Below, one piece after another: positions 1 to 7,557 of a DNA stretch of 13,163 bases (the first letter of the stretch is position 1; each line of letters begins with the position of its first letter). The notes beneath the pieces were generated by a model. It ran no database searches and was not told where the DNA came from. It saw only the letters and a list, made by a program, of their open reading frames with translations. The DNA comes from an uncultured Pseudomonadota bacterium (lineage in GTDB: Bacteria > Pseudomonadota > Alphaproteobacteria > RF32 > CAG-239). The position numbers were made by a program, and so were the translations under genes. The stretch lies in the NCBI GenBank assembly GCA_902767055.1, contig CACXFX010000020.1:1-13163 (forward strand). Direction: 5' to 3'.

Positions 1-237
1 AACCGCGCCGTGTTTGAATTTATCGACAACTTTATCCACGGGGACAATACGGCCGAAAAGTTCTTTGGGCAAAACGGATGTATACGGAACAACGTTGAAG
101 TTTTCAATCTTAGCCTGCATCAATGCGCTGTCATAGCAAAATGTTTCAAACGGTTGGGGCGGAATACCGTCATTGGCCTGCCCGACGCCGCCCGTATGAA
201 AAGCTAAAGTCGGATAACGTACACCTTGGGTTGTCAT
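1..237 (-). CDS. aaxB: Pyruvoyl-dependent arginine decarboxylase AaxB, N-terminal 79 residues (partial)
   Basis: Arginine decarboxylase that makes agmatine and CO2 using a self-generated pyruvoyl group instead of PLP. Seen: the frame opens with an ATG at 237, has AGGAG 8 nt upstream (246-250), and runs off the left edge without a stop. The product starts [20 protein letters not shown] and contains [20 protein letters not shown] and [17 protein letters not shown]. From memory this is very close to chlamydial AaxB, including the Thr-Ser pair where the proenzyme cuts itself into beta and alpha chains (here Thr53-Ser54). Ser54 would become the pyruvoyl group. Family members are about 195 residues, so more than half the gene, including the remaining active-site residues, lies outside the window. 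In Chlamydia the enzyme works with the arginine/agmatine antiporter AaxC; no antiporter is visible here, but the missing side could hold one. The gene follows the LRR gene on the same strand after about 90 nt. Identity is confident; the physiological role is inferred. Confidence 0.93.
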   Translation of the reverse strand, partial: MTTQGVRYPTLAFHTGGVGQANDGIPPQPFETFCYDSALMQAKIENFNVVPYTSVLPKELFGRIVPVDKVVDKFKHGAV

Positions 238-292
238 AATTTTTTCTCCTAAAAAATGTTAAAATAAAGACACAAGAGAAAATAATCATGAC

Positions 293-339
293 AAATACCG
301 CTTTCAATATCATAAAATCAAAAGTTTTCAGCGGTATTT
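293..339 (-). repeat. Inverted repeat across the LRR gene stop codon, possible terminator
   Basis: A perfect 10-bp inverted repeat (AAATACCGCT at 293-302, AGCGGTATTT at 330-339) is separated by 27 nt. On the minus-strand transcript the 5' arm covers the last codons and touches the TGA of the LRR gene (328-330). The 3' arm ends in UAUUU and is followed by GUCAUGAUUAUUUUC. It could stabilise the mRNA end or act as a weak intrinsic terminator, but the U-run is interrupted and the loop is long, so termination is uncertain. Confidence 0.45.
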
Positions 340-1221
340 AATTGATATGCGGTTTTTTGTACCGGCGATGGCGTTTGCCTCTTCAATAGTGTAGATGCGT
401 TTTTCTGTGCGGTGACCGGACGAGGTGACAAGTTTACCGCTCTTATCATAAACGTAAGTGACACCATTGATTTTTTTGGTTGTGGCTTTAGATGATTTTA
501 GGTCGGGATAACCTGCGGCGGCCAAATGCGCATCGCATTTTGCCGTGTCGCCTGTGCAGTAAATTTTAAGGTTTGCGATGTCGGTTGCATCTTCGTCATA
601 ATCATATCCTTCAAATAAAGCACCTAAATTTGTGTTTTCACCGATTGTAATTGTTTTAAGATTTAAACAATATGATAAAGCCAAATTTCCTATAGATTCC
701 AAATTTTCGGGAAATACGATATCTGTTAAATTTGTTGACCAACGAAAAGCAGACCCCTCAATTATTTTAACTGAATCCGGAATAGTTATTTTTTGAAGAG
801 ATTCGGATTTAAAAGAGCTATCACCTATAATCTCAACAGAATCAGGGATAATGACTTCAGGTGTTTCTACACCATCAAATGCGTATGCACTAACAGACGT
901 GACAGAAGATGGTATTTTAATCGGATTTTCACTTTTGATATTATAAAAAGCTTGACCACCTAAATCTTTAATTGAATCTTCAATGACAATATTTTTCACA
1001 TTTTTACCTTTCCAAGGTTGCACAAAATCGCTTTGTTCGTTGGAATACCAATGTCCGATATTACCGTTGTTTCCGACGCCGCGAATCGTCAAGGTTCCTG
1101 AAGCGTCGATTTGGTATTCACAATTTGCTGTATGACCATAAGCATCGATTCCGCAAGGCTCCCATGCATGAGAAGAGAAGGGCAGAAATGTTGCGCTTAT
1201 TATAAAGAATAGTTTTTTCAT
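328..1221 (-). CDS. Secreted BspA-type leucine-rich-repeat protein
   Basis: 297-residue exported protein of the BspA/LRR_5 type. A signal peptide spans residues 1-19 (MKKLFFIISATFLPFSSHA, likely cut before Trp20). Residues 20-60 form the usual BspA entry segment with Cys23 and Cys34 and the string GTLTIRGVGNNG. Residues 78-195 hold about five to six irregular LRR_5 units, recognisable by IP-x-S/D-V-x-x-I and A/S-F (for example IPSSVTSVSAYAF, IPDSVEIIGDSSF, IPDSVKIIEGSAF). A second Cys pair sits at 222/229. The basic tail after 250 contains YVYDKSGKLV and RIYTIEEANAIAG and ends RISIKYR. AAAGGA (1228-1233) lies 6 nt upstream of the ATG, fixing the start. Proteins of this family are surface or secreted and often implicated in adhesion or host contact; the partner here cannot be told. 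The gene lies downstream of the candidate structured RNA on the same strand and upstream of aaxB. Confidence 0.85.
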   Translation of the reverse strand: MKKLFFIISATFLPFSSHAWEPCGIDAYGHTANCEYQIDASGTLTIRGVGNNGNIGHWYSNEQSDFVQPWKGKNVKNIVIEDSIKDLGGQAFYNIKSENPIKIPSSVTSVSAYAFDGVETPEVIIPDSVEIIGDSSFKSESLQKITIPDSVKIIEGSAFRWSTNLTDIVFPENLESIGNLALSYCLNLKTITIGENTNLGALFEGYDYDEDATDIANLKIYCTGDTAKCDAHLAAAGYPDLKSSKATTKKINGVTYVYDKSGKLVTSSGHRTEKRIYTIEEANAIAGTKNRISIKYR

Positions 1222-1274
1222 AGGTTTTCCTTTCGAGAAAGAATATTGATGTTATGTTAATCACCCCCTCCGAG

Positions 1275-1316
1275 CCTCCCCCCTCGGAAGCGTTCATACT
1301 GAACGCAAGGGGGAGG
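1275..1316. repeat. Nested GC-rich palindromic intergenic repeat
   Basis: The outer arms CCTCCCCC (1275-1282) and GGGGGAGG (1309-1316) are perfectly complementary. They enclose a second perfect stem, GCGTTCA (1290-1296) and TGAACGC (1300-1306), with a 3-nt loop. TCCGAG/CTCGGA just to the left offers an alternative pairing. Next to it GATGACAAATAA (1325-1336) is identical to 7505-7516 in another intergenic repeat of this window, which suggests a dispersed element. On the minus strand it lies downstream of the RNA terminator and could act as a backup terminator, but there is no U-run. Confidence 0.6.
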
Positions 1317-1333
1317 ATTCAAGAGATGACAAA

Positions 1334-1360
1334 TAAAAAGGTCGCGTTTTGATGAGCGAC
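1334..1360 (-). terminator. Intrinsic terminator of the candidate structured RNA
   Basis: On the minus strand GTCGC (1356-1360) pairs with GCGAC (1341-1345) across a 10-nt loop, followed directly by CTTTTTATTT. The stem is only 5 bp but GC-rich, and the U-tract is good. It directly follows the closing helix of the RNA candidate. An alternative pairing of 1337-1344 with 1399-1406 would dissolve it. Confidence 0.55.
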
Positions 1361-1580
1361 GGGGAGTTAACCAATCATACGTAAGGAAATGACTCCGACG
1401 ACCTTTGAGAAAAATCCTTGAACATCCGTCATCGGCTCCCCGGCTGATATTCGGGGATAAAGGGTTGTTTAAAACAAAAACAACACCAAAAAACAGTGTT
1501 ATCCTTCACTGCCTTACGTATAGAGCCGGTTAAAGCCCCGTGCCCGTTTGGACACTTGATAAGAAAGTTTGTTTCTTATC
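1334..1580 (-). ncRNA. Candidate structured non-coding RNA of about 247 nt, family not recognised
   Basis: Helices read directly from the minus strand: hairpin 1558-1566/1572-1580 (9 bp, 5-nt loop); hairpin 1540-1545/1550-1555 (6 bp, AAAC loop); a long-range closing helix 1361-1364/1536-1539 plus 1367-1372/1528-1533 plus 1377-1386/1512-1521 (20 bp in three blocks). Inside the closing helix are four hairpins: 1494-1498/1507-1511, 1464-1470/1478-1484, 1438-1442/1452-1456 and 1395-1402/1428-1435 (8 bp, one G-U). The loop GGAUAA (1499-1504) can pair with UUAUCC (1455-1460), a possible pseudoknot. A TATAAT box lies just upstream and a terminator hairpin just downstream. It does not show the hallmarks of tmRNA, RNase P RNA, SRP RNA or the common riboswitches I know. 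It could be a stand-alone small RNA, a 6S-like RNA, or a cis-acting leader of the LRR gene. The structure is inferred by hand and has no covariation support. Confidence 0.55.
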
Positions 1581-1585
1581 CGTCT

Positions 1586-1617
1586 ATTATAATGGCATAA
1601 ATTTTGATGAAAGTCAA
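1586..1617 (-). promoter_or_regulatory. Promoter of the candidate structured RNA
   Basis: On the minus strand a perfect TATAAT (1586-1591) lies 6-7 nt before the point where the first hairpin of the RNA begins (1580). TTGACT (1612-1617) is a good -35 element but sits 20 nt away. A 17-nt spacing would instead use CATTAT (1589-1594) as the -10. The promoter starts within 10-15 bp of the stop codon of the preceding efflux gene. Confidence 0.5.
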
Positions 1618-1626
1618 ATAAAAAAA

Positions 1627-3018
1627 TCAATCATTATAACCGCCGCCGGTAGCTTTATAAAATGCAATCAGTTTTTGGTATATGTTGCCGTTTGACCCGG
1701 CCAACTCGGTTTTAACATTCAATAAATCCTGCTGAGCTTGTAAAAGGGTGTTGTATTCTATCAGGCCGTTATCATATTTTTCTTTCATTGCCTGATAGGC
1801 CAATTGCATATTATATGCGGAATTGGTAAGCGCGCGGTTTGAAAGGTAGGCTTTTTGTACGCCGGTGATAGCGTTTGCAAGTTCTTGTATGCTGCTAAGC
1901 AATGTTTTGCGGTAATTTTGATAGCTTTCCTGAAATTTTTCGCGTTCCAGCTGAACCGTATTTTGTAATTTATTCCATTCAAAAAGCGGTAAAACGGCCG
2001 ACGGCTGATAGCTGTAAGCCTTGCTGTTTGAATTGAGTAATCGAGAGAGGTTGTCGGCTTGAAAGCCAAACAGGGCACTGATGCTGACATTCGGATAAAG
2101 ATTGGCAACGGCTTGGCCAATGGCGGCATTTTGTGCCACAAGCGCTTTTTCAGAGGCTTTGACGTCGGGTCGCGTACGGATAATATCTGCCGGTAAATCA
2201 AAAAGATTTTTAATATTGTAATGAAAAGCACGGTTTATCGGATTTTTGTTGTTTTGAATATTTTGATCAGAACTTTGCGCTAGCTGACCCGTTAATACGG
2301 AAAGTGCGTTTTTTTGTGCCTCGATTTGTTCCTCCAAACTCGGAATCAGTGATTTTGTTTTTTCCAAAAGATAGGCGCTTTGGCGATAATCGCTTTCTGT
2401 TGCCAAGCCGGCAGAATATTTTTCTTCGATATTTTTGAAAATATCATTTTGCAATTTTAAATTTTCAAGTGCGATGCGGCGCTGTTCTTCTAATGTTTTG
2501 AGCGTAAAATAAGTGCTTGCGACCTCGGCCGTGATGACGTTTTTGATATTTTGCAGGCTGTAATAAGTGCTTTCAAATTCGGCCTTTTTTTGCTCATTTA
2601 TGCGGCGGCCTTTGCCCCAAATATCAATTTCCCAAGCGGCATCAAACCCGATTAAAAAATAATCCGTGTCGGCTGCCAAACCGATGTTTTTTGAGGCTTT
2701 GGCATAATCGTATCCGCCGCTCAGACCAAGGGTCGGGAGGTATTCAACTTTTGCAATTTTGGTTGCGGTTCTGGCTTGTTTTAATCTCTCAACGGAAATT
2801 AAAATATTGCTGTTTTGGCTTAAAGCGGCATCAATTAATGCGTTCAGATTTTCATCATTAAAATCTCGGTACCACTTTTTTGAAATTTTAAGCGATGTAC
2901 CTTTGAGCTTTAAGTTTTCGGCAATTTGTCGGTCTTCAAAAACATCTTTTTTTTGGTAATCAGGGCCGACGCTGCATGCGCTTAAAAATAAAATCGTCAT
3001 CAACAGTATTTTAGGCAT
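1627..3018 (-). CDS. Outer membrane efflux lipoprotein (NodT/OprM, TolC-like family)
   Basis: Outer membrane channel of an RND efflux pump, 463 residues, normal for the family. It begins with a lipoprotein signal ([21 protein letters not shown]): the lipobox LSAC ends at Cys15, and Ser16 fits outer-membrane sorting. The two halves of the TolC-like fold are visible, with [19 protein letters not shown] (about 48-66) and [15 protein letters not shown] in the first, and [20 protein letters not shown] with [20 protein letters not shown] in the second, all classic NodT/OprM stretches. It starts 8 nt inside the end of the RND gene (ATG at 3018, pump stop at 3011-3013). AGGAG (3026-3030) lies 7 nt upstream within the pump coding sequence, so translational coupling is likely. 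It is the last gene of the operon. No strong terminator follows before the RNA promoter. Confidence 0.93.
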   Translation of the reverse strand: MPKILLMTILFLSACSVGPDYQKKDVFEDRQIAENLKLKGTSLKISKKWYRDFNDENLNALIDAALSQNSNILISVERLKQARTATKIAKVEYLPTLGLSGGYDYAKASKNIGLAADTDYFLIGFDAAWEIDIWGKGRRINEQKKAEFESTYYSLQNIKNVITAEVASTYFTLKTLEEQRRIALENLKLQNDIFKNIEEKYSAGLATESDYRQSAYLLEKTKSLIPSLEEQIEAQKNALSVLTGQLAQSSDQNIQNNKNPINRAFHYNIKNLFDLPADIIRTRPDVKASEKALVAQNAAIGQAVANLYPNVSISALFGFQADNLSRLLNSNSKAYSYQPSAVLPLFEWNKLQNTVQLEREKFQESYQNYRKTLLSSIQELANAITGVQKAYLSNRALTNSAYNMQLAYQAMKEKYDNGLIEYNTLLQAQQDLLNVKTELAGSNGNIYQKLIAFYKATGGGYND

Positions 3019-6000
3019 TTTTGTTCTCCTTTGAAATGTAGCCGGATTTTTCTTTTAAGGTTTCAAAAAGGGCAAAAAGGGAGGGAATAAAAACAATGCC
3101 GATAAAAGTTGCCGCAATCATGCCAAAAAAGACCGATGTGCCGATGGCGTGTTGGGATGCCGCGCCGGCACCTTTGACAATCAGCATCGGGAAAATGCCC
3201 AAAATAAATGTGAGAGCCGTCATTAAGACCGCGCGAAAACGTTCTGCCGCGCCTTTTTGTGAAGCCTCCAGTATGGACAATCCCGCCTCACGGTAGTTTT
3301 TTGTAAATTCAACAATCAAAATGGCGTTTTTGGCCGCCAGACCGATCAACATAATCAATCCGAGCTGAGCGTAAATGCTTAGGCTTTCGCCCATAATGTG
3401 AAGGCCGATAAAGGCACCCAAAATGGCAAAGACGGTTGAAAACATTACGGCAAATGCAAGCATCCAACTTTCATAAAGCGCCACCAAAAACAAATAACAA
3501 AACACAAGTGCCATTGCAATTAAGATGCCGGCCAAACCGCGTGCTTCGACTTCCTGCAAAGAAAGCCCCGTCCATGCAATCGAATAAGTTTTGGGTAAGA
3601 TATTTTTTGCAATCTCTGTAACTTTGTCTATGGCCGTACCGCTTGCGACGTTTTCTGCGCTTTGAGCCGTGATGGCGGCGGCACTGTATAAATTATAGCG
3701 CGAAATGATTTTCGGGCTGACCTCGGTTGAAATATCGGCAAAACTTTTAATTTTGATTTGAGCGCCGTTTGAAGATTTAACGTACAAATTTTCGACATCT
3801 TCCAGATTATGGCGGTAATCAAAATCGGCCTCTAAAATAACTTTGTTGACTTGTCCGTTTAAGGTAATATTGTTGATGTATCTTGAGCCTAAATTGTTTT
3901 GCAATGTTTCAAAAAGGTTTGATACCGGAACCTGATACGATTCAAGCTTGGTGCGGTTTATATCAAGAAAAATATGCGGGGTATCTGCCGTAAATGTGCT
4001 GAACGCATAAGATATTTCAGGTGCTTTATTGAGTTCTTTTATTAAAAGGCTGAGTTTTTGGTAAAGTTCATTTTCGCTGATGGAACCGTCTAAAGCCAAA
4101 AGCTCAAATGATAAACCGTTTGACTGGCCGATTCCGGGGATGGCCGGCGGAGCAAAAAAGTTGATGTCCGCATTTTTAAGATCAGCAAAATCAAGGATAA
4201 ATTTTTGCGTTAAAGCAGATGCGGAAAGGTTTTTTGTTTTGCGTTCTTTCCAATTTTTAAGGCCGATGACCCCGAGTGCGACATTTTCGCCTTGTCCGCC
4301 GAGGAGGCTGTATCCCGCGACACCGACGACATAATCGATGCCTTGAGATGAAAGCACTCTTTGGCTTAAATTTTCCAAAACGGCTTGGGTTTGATTTAAT
4401 GATGCCGTATTTTTGAGTTGAATATTGGCAAAAATAATGCCTTGATCTTCTTCAGGCAAAAAAGAGGTCGGTGTTTTCTTAAAATATACAAAAATTGCCA
4501 TGAGAGCCAGCATGACGGCCAAAATGGTGGCTAAAAGTTTTGAAGAAAAAAATGTCACGGCTTTCAAATAAAGGTTTTCGCTTTTTTTCAAAAAAACGTT
4601 AAACGCGTGAAAAAACCGGTTTTCTTTGGCTTGAGCGCTTTTTAAAAATACGGCGCAAAGTGCCGGACTTAAAGTTAAGGCATTGACGGAAGAAAAAATC
4701 ACGGCTGTTGAAATAGCCACCGCAAATTGTTGGTAAATTTTGCCGGTAATGCCGGCCATCAAACCGACCGGAATAAAAATCGAAAGCAAGACAAATGTCG
4801 TTGCGACAATGGCGCTTGAAATTTGGCTCATGGCTTTGACGGAGGCCTGATAGGCATTCAAACTTTCGTTTTGCATCAAATATTCAACCCGTTCAACAAC
4901 AATAATGGCATCGTCAACCACCAAACCGATGGCTAAAATAAAGGCAAACAAGGTTAAGATATTAATCTCAAAGCCGAGAATATAAATCACGATAAATGTC
5001 GCAATCAATGATACCGGTATCGTAATCAAAGGGATAAATGTCGTTTTGATTTTTTGCAGGAAAATATATGTGATAAGTGCAACCAAAGAAAAAGTGATAA
5101 TCAGTGTTTCAACAATTCCCTCAATCGAGGCGGATACATATTCGGTTGAATCATAGGCCACTTCTAAAACAATATCATCCGGAAAGCTTTTTGAGAGCTC
5201 TTTAATCTGTTTTCGGATACGTTTCATGATGTCAAGTGAATTTGAGTTTGGTGTTTGGTTGATGGCGATGATGGCGGCCGGCGTATTTTTGAAAGTGGAT
5301 TTTAAGCCGTATGTGTCGGCACCGAGTTCGACGGTTGCGACATCTTTTAAGCGTACGATACCGCCGTTTTCGTTTGTTGCGATGATAATATTTTCAAAAT
5401 CTTCGACGCTGCTTAAAAGGCCTTTTGCCGTCAAAGACAATGTCATTAAGTTGGTTTTTGGAGAGGGTGCCGAACCGATAGAGCCGACCGAGGCTTGTAC
5501 GTTTTGTGTTTTGACGGCGTTAATGACATCGTTTGAATTTAATTTTAAGGCCGTTAATTTTTCGGGATTGAGCCAAATGCGCATGGCATATTGGGGCCCG
5601 AAAATCGTCACGTCGCCGACACCTTTGACGCGTGCAAGCGGATTTTTGAGGTTTTCGTAGGCAAAATTGCTCAAAAATAAAGAGGAATAAGAGTTGTTTG
5701 GAGAGCGGAGCGCCAAAAAGCCTAAAATATTGGGGTTTCGGGTGGTTACATCGATGCCTTGTTCATTCACGATTGCCGGCAATTCGGATGTGACTTGGCT
5801 TAAGCGGTTTTGGACTTTGACTTGCGACATATCCGGATTGGCACCGACTTCAAAAGTTACGGTAAGGTTATAGTTGCCGCCGTCATCGGAAGTCGATTCC
5901 ATATAAAGCATATTTTCAACGCCGTTGACCTTGTTTTCTATCGGAGCGGCAACAGTATCGACCAAAACTTTTGCATTGGCTCCGGGGTATGTCGTTTTAA

Positions 6001-6136
6001 GCACGATTTGTGGCGGGGTGATGTTCGGATATTGTGAAACGGGTAATACAAAAAGTGCAAGCAAACCGAGCAATACCATCACAATTGATATCACAACGGC
6101 AAATCTCGGATGATCAATAAAAAATTTTGAAAACAT
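3011..6136 (-). CDS. RND multidrug efflux pump, inner membrane subunit (AcrB/MexB, HAE1 family)
   Basis: Proton-driven inner membrane transporter of a tripartite pump, 1041 residues, about the length of AcrB (1049). It begins [19 protein letters not shown] (TM1) and continues with the typical [14 protein letters not shown]. The proton-relay aspartates are present in [15 protein letters not shown] (Asp408, Asp409, equivalent to AcrB 407/408). The relay lysine is in [13 protein letters not shown] (about Lys936). Two large periplasmic loops follow TM1 and TM7, as expected. This fits the hydrophobe/amphiphile class rather than the heavy-metal class, but the substrate cannot be read from sequence. 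It starts 5 nt after the fusion protein stop, with a modest AAGG (6147-6150) 10 nt upstream, and overlaps the outer membrane gene by 8 nt. All key residues are intact, so it should be functional. Confidence 0.96.
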   Translation of the reverse strand: MFSKFFIDHPRFAVVISIVMVLLGLLALFVLPVSQYPNITPPQIVLKTTYPGANAKVLVDTVAAPIENKVNGVENMLYMESTSDDGGNYNLTVTFEVGANPDMSQVKVQNRLSQVTSELPAIVNEQGIDVTTRNPNILGFLALRSPNNSYSSLFLSNFAYENLKNPLARVKGVGDVTIFGPQYAMRIWLNPEKLTALKLNSNDVINAVKTQNVQASVGSIGSAPSPKTNLMTLSLTAKGLLSSVEDFENIIIATNENGGIVRLKDVATVELGADTYGLKSTFKNTPAAIIAINQTPNSNSLDIMKRIRKQIKELSKSFPDDIVLEVAYDSTEYVSASIEGIVETLIITFSLVALITYIFLQKIKTTFIPLITIPVSLIATFIVIYILGFEINILTLFAFILAIGLVVDDAIIVVERVEYLMQNESLNAYQASVKAMSQISSAIVATTFVLLSIFIPVGLMAGITGKIYQQFAVAISTAVIFSSVNALTLSPALCAVFLKSAQAKENRFFHAFNVFLKKSENLYLKAVTFFSSKLLATILAVMLALMAIFVYFKKTPTSFLPEEDQGIIFANIQLKNTASLNQTQAVLENLSQRVLSSQGIDYVVGVAGYSLLGGQGENVALGVIGLKNWKERKTKNLSASALTQKFILDFADLKNADINFFAPPAIPGIGQSNGLSFELLALDGSISENELYQKLSLLIKELNKAPEISYAFSTFTADTPHIFLDINRTKLESYQVPVSNLFETLQNNLGSRYINNITLNGQVNKVILEADFDYRHNLEDVENLYVKSSNGAQIKIKSFADISTEVSPKIISRYNLYSAAAITAQSAENVASGTAIDKVTEIAKNILPKTYSIAWTGLSLQEVEARGLAGILIAMALVFCYLFLVALYESWMLAFAVMFSTVFAILGAFIGLHIMGESLSIYAQLGLIMLIGLAAKNAILIVEFTKNYREAGLSILEASQKGAAERFRAVLMTALTFILGIFPMLIVKGAGAASQHAIGTSVFFGMIAATFIGIVFIPSLFALFETLKEKSGYISKENKNA

Positions 6137-6141
6137 ATTTT

Positions 6142-7266
6142 TTAAGCCTTTTGTTCTTTGAGGTGTACTTCAACCGATTTGCCCAAATCAGGTTCACTGA
6201 CATTGTCAAGGACAATGGCATCCCCTTTTTCAAATGTGTTTTTTAAGATAAAATTTTCACCCGATGTGGCCAAAATCTCAACCTCTTGTTTGATTAATTT
6301 GCCGTTGCGCACGAGGTATACAAAATTGCCGTTATTTTCGAGGGTTATCAGATTTTTTGGCGCCAAAATGACATTTTTCAGGGTATTTTTACTCAAAACG
6401 GTGACGTAAGTGTTTGGGGTTAAGATTTTTCCAGTATTTTCAAAATCGGCATAAACGGCCATGGAAGAAGTTGATTTATCAATGTTGTTGTCCGTATAGC
6501 GAAAAGTGCCCTCATTAAAAAAAGTTTTACCGTTCGGCAGTTTTAAGAAAAGTTTTTCGTCTGCAAAAGGTTTTGGTTTTTCAAGCTCTTGCATATATTC
6601 TTTGTCGGAGATGGAAAAAACCACGCGAACGGGATTGTATTTGACAATCTTAAAAAGTGCGGAGCCTGACGGAGATATATAATTGCCGCGAGTTAAATTA
6701 ACCTCACCGACGACACCGTCAATCGGGGCACGGATAAATGTATAGTCGTAATTGACTTTTGCGGCGGCGTATTTTGCTTTGGCTTCTTCAAAACTTGCTT
6801 TTGCCGAGAGATAAGAGGCTTTTGCGTTATCAATTTCTGTTTTTGAAACGGATTTTTGTGCGTTTTGCATGCGCTCGAAATAAATCGCGGCATTTTGAAG
6901 CGTTGCGTCGGCTTTGAAGATTTCGGCTTGAGCAGATTTGAGAGCGGCAATATATTCATCTTGCTGTAAGATAAGTAAAACATCGCCTTTTTTGACATTT
7001 TGCCCGCCTTGAACGAAAATTTTTTCGATAAAACCGGAAATAAAGGGTTTGATATCCACCTCGTCGATCGGAATGATATAACCGATATAATTTTGCGTCA
7101 GTTCGGCGTTTCGGGTTTTTAATAATTCGGCGTTGAGTGTCAATGGCACTTGTTTTTCAGGAGCGGGCTTTTCTTTTTTGTCGGCCAAAAAAGAAAAGGC
7201 AAAAAAGCCGGCAATAAATGCCGCCGATAAAGCACAAAACAAAAAGAAAATCTGAATTTTTTTCAT
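6142..7266 (-). CDS. RND efflux membrane fusion protein (periplasmic adaptor, AcrA/HlyD type)
   Basis: Periplasmic adaptor linking the RND pump to the outer membrane channel, 374 residues from the chosen start. One N-terminal hydrophobic segment (about 4-28) has no lipobox, so it is probably a membrane-anchored rather than lipidated adaptor. The two lipoyl half-motifs are at about 70-100 ([19 protein letters not shown], then KKGDVLLIL) and 176-208 ([13 protein letters not shown]). Between them is an alanine-rich coiled-coil hairpin (about 104-172). Beta-barrel and membrane-proximal regions follow. A GTG in frame at 7275 would add three residues, but AGGTG (7275-7279) overlaps that codon and lies 8 nt before the ATG at 7266, so the ATG is preferred. 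It is the first gene of the operon; a possible promoter is at 7307-7334. No regulator gene of the TetR or MarR type is adjacent. Confidence 0.93.
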   Translation of the reverse strand: MKKIQIFFLFCALSAAFIAGFFAFSFLADKKEKPAPEKQVPLTLNAELLKTRNAELTQNYIGYIIPIDEVDIKPFISGFIEKIFVQGGQNVKKGDVLLILQQDEYIAALKSAQAEIFKADATLQNAAIYFERMQNAQKSVSKTEIDNAKASYLSAKASFEEAKAKYAAAKVNYDYTFIRAPIDGVVGEVNLTRGNYISPSGSALFKIVKYNPVRVVFSISDKEYMQELEKPKPFADEKLFLKLPNGKTFFNEGTFRYTDNNIDKSTSSMAVYADFENTGKILTPNTYVTVLSKNTLKNVILAPKNLITLENNGNFVYLVRNGKLIKQEVEILATSGENFILKNTFEKGDAIVLDNVSEPDLGKSVEVHLKEQKA

Positions 7267-7274
7267 TAAAAACA

Positions 7275-7279
7275 CACCT
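7275..7279 (-). promoter_or_regulatory. Ribosome binding site deciding the adaptor start
   Basis: AGGTG on the minus strand, 8 nt before the ATG at 7266. It overlaps the alternative GTG codon at 7273-7275, which therefore cannot be the initiator served by this site. Confidence 0.6.
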
Positions 7280-7306
7280 AAAAAAATTAAATGAAAGTTT
7301 GCTTTT

Positions 7307-7334
7307 AAGATAATAAGCTTCGTCTTTAATTCAA
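7307..7334 (-). promoter_or_regulatory. Putative promoter of the efflux operon
   Basis: On the minus strand TTGAAT (7329-7334) and TATCTT (7307-7312) are spaced by 16 nt, about 40 nt upstream of the adaptor start. The surroundings are very AT-rich, so chance matches are likely. Confidence 0.35.
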
Positions 7335-7354
7335 TATGAGTAATAAAAAATATA

Positions 7355-7378
7355 AATCTATATCTAAAGTCATAGATT
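7355..7378. repeat. AT-rich inverted repeat upstream of the efflux operon
   Basis: AATCTAT (7355-7361) and ATAGATT (7372-7378) are a perfect 7-bp inverted repeat with a 10-nt spacer, flanked by A and T runs. It lies about 20 bp upstream of the putative -35 of the efflux operon. It could be an operator for an unlinked regulator, or a weak terminator for the glycosyltransferase gene. In DNA this AT-rich it may also be chance. Confidence 0.3.
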
Positions 7379-7410
7379 TTTTTGCTTTACTTTAAATACA
7401 GTTACTTATC

Positions 7411-7521
7411 CTCACTGCGTTCACAGGGTGACGGGAGGGTGGACCCCTTTTTTGAGATCCCGAAACAAGTGGAGCGCGACAAGCTTGCTTATCTTCGATT
7501 CCGGGATGACAAATAAGTGGG
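7411..7521. repeat. Dispersed-type palindromic intergenic repeat
   Basis: GC-richer segment between the glycosyltransferase gene and the efflux operon. It contains ATCCCG (7457-7462) and CGGGAT (7502-7507) as arms of an imperfect long palindrome, plus CTGCGTTCACAG (7416-7427). It shares GATGACAAATAA (7505-7516) and GCGTTCA (7417-7423) with the palindromic element near 1275-1336, in the same order. The arrangement resembles repeats ending in GTCATCCCGG that are scattered between genes in several alphaproteobacteria. No ORF is supported here. Confidence 0.5.
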
Positions 7522-7557
7522 GTGACGGAAAAAAGGATGTGTTGACAGGGGGGCTTT

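Larger units (their letters stand above)
1222..1626. other. 405-bp gene-free stretch with RNA candidate and palindromic repeat
   Basis: There is no convincing ORF between the outer membrane lipoprotein gene and the LRR gene. Reading leftward, the stretch holds a promoter-like sequence (1586-1617), a densely self-complementary segment (1361-1580), a terminator-like hairpin (1334-1360), a GC-rich nested palindrome (1275-1316), and about 40 nt of leader for the LRR gene. Each is listed separately. Confidence 0.8.

Noticed and set aside
286..297. Third copy of the GATGACAAATAA repeat word (TCATGACAAATA)
   Set aside because: It matches only part of the word and has no surrounding palindrome like the other two copies; likely chance.
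1334..1580. tmRNA, tRNA or RNase P RNA as the identity of the structured segment
   Set aside because: GGUUAACUCCCC faintly resembles a T-loop arm, but there is no CCA end, no tag reading frame ending in Ala-Ala, and no conserved P4-type sequence of RNase P.
1785..2231. 148-codon open frame on the minus strand within the outer membrane lipoprotein gene
   Set aside because: It is in another frame of the same strand and lacks any recognisable domain, while the overlapping frame is clearly NodT/OprM.
5226..5660. 144-codon open frame on the plus strand
   Set aside because: It lies wholly inside the RND pump gene on the opposite strand, which has intact family motifs; this is an antisense shadow.
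7273..7275. GTG as the start of the membrane fusion protein
   Set aside because: The ribosome binding site overlaps this codon and is well spaced for the ATG three codons later.
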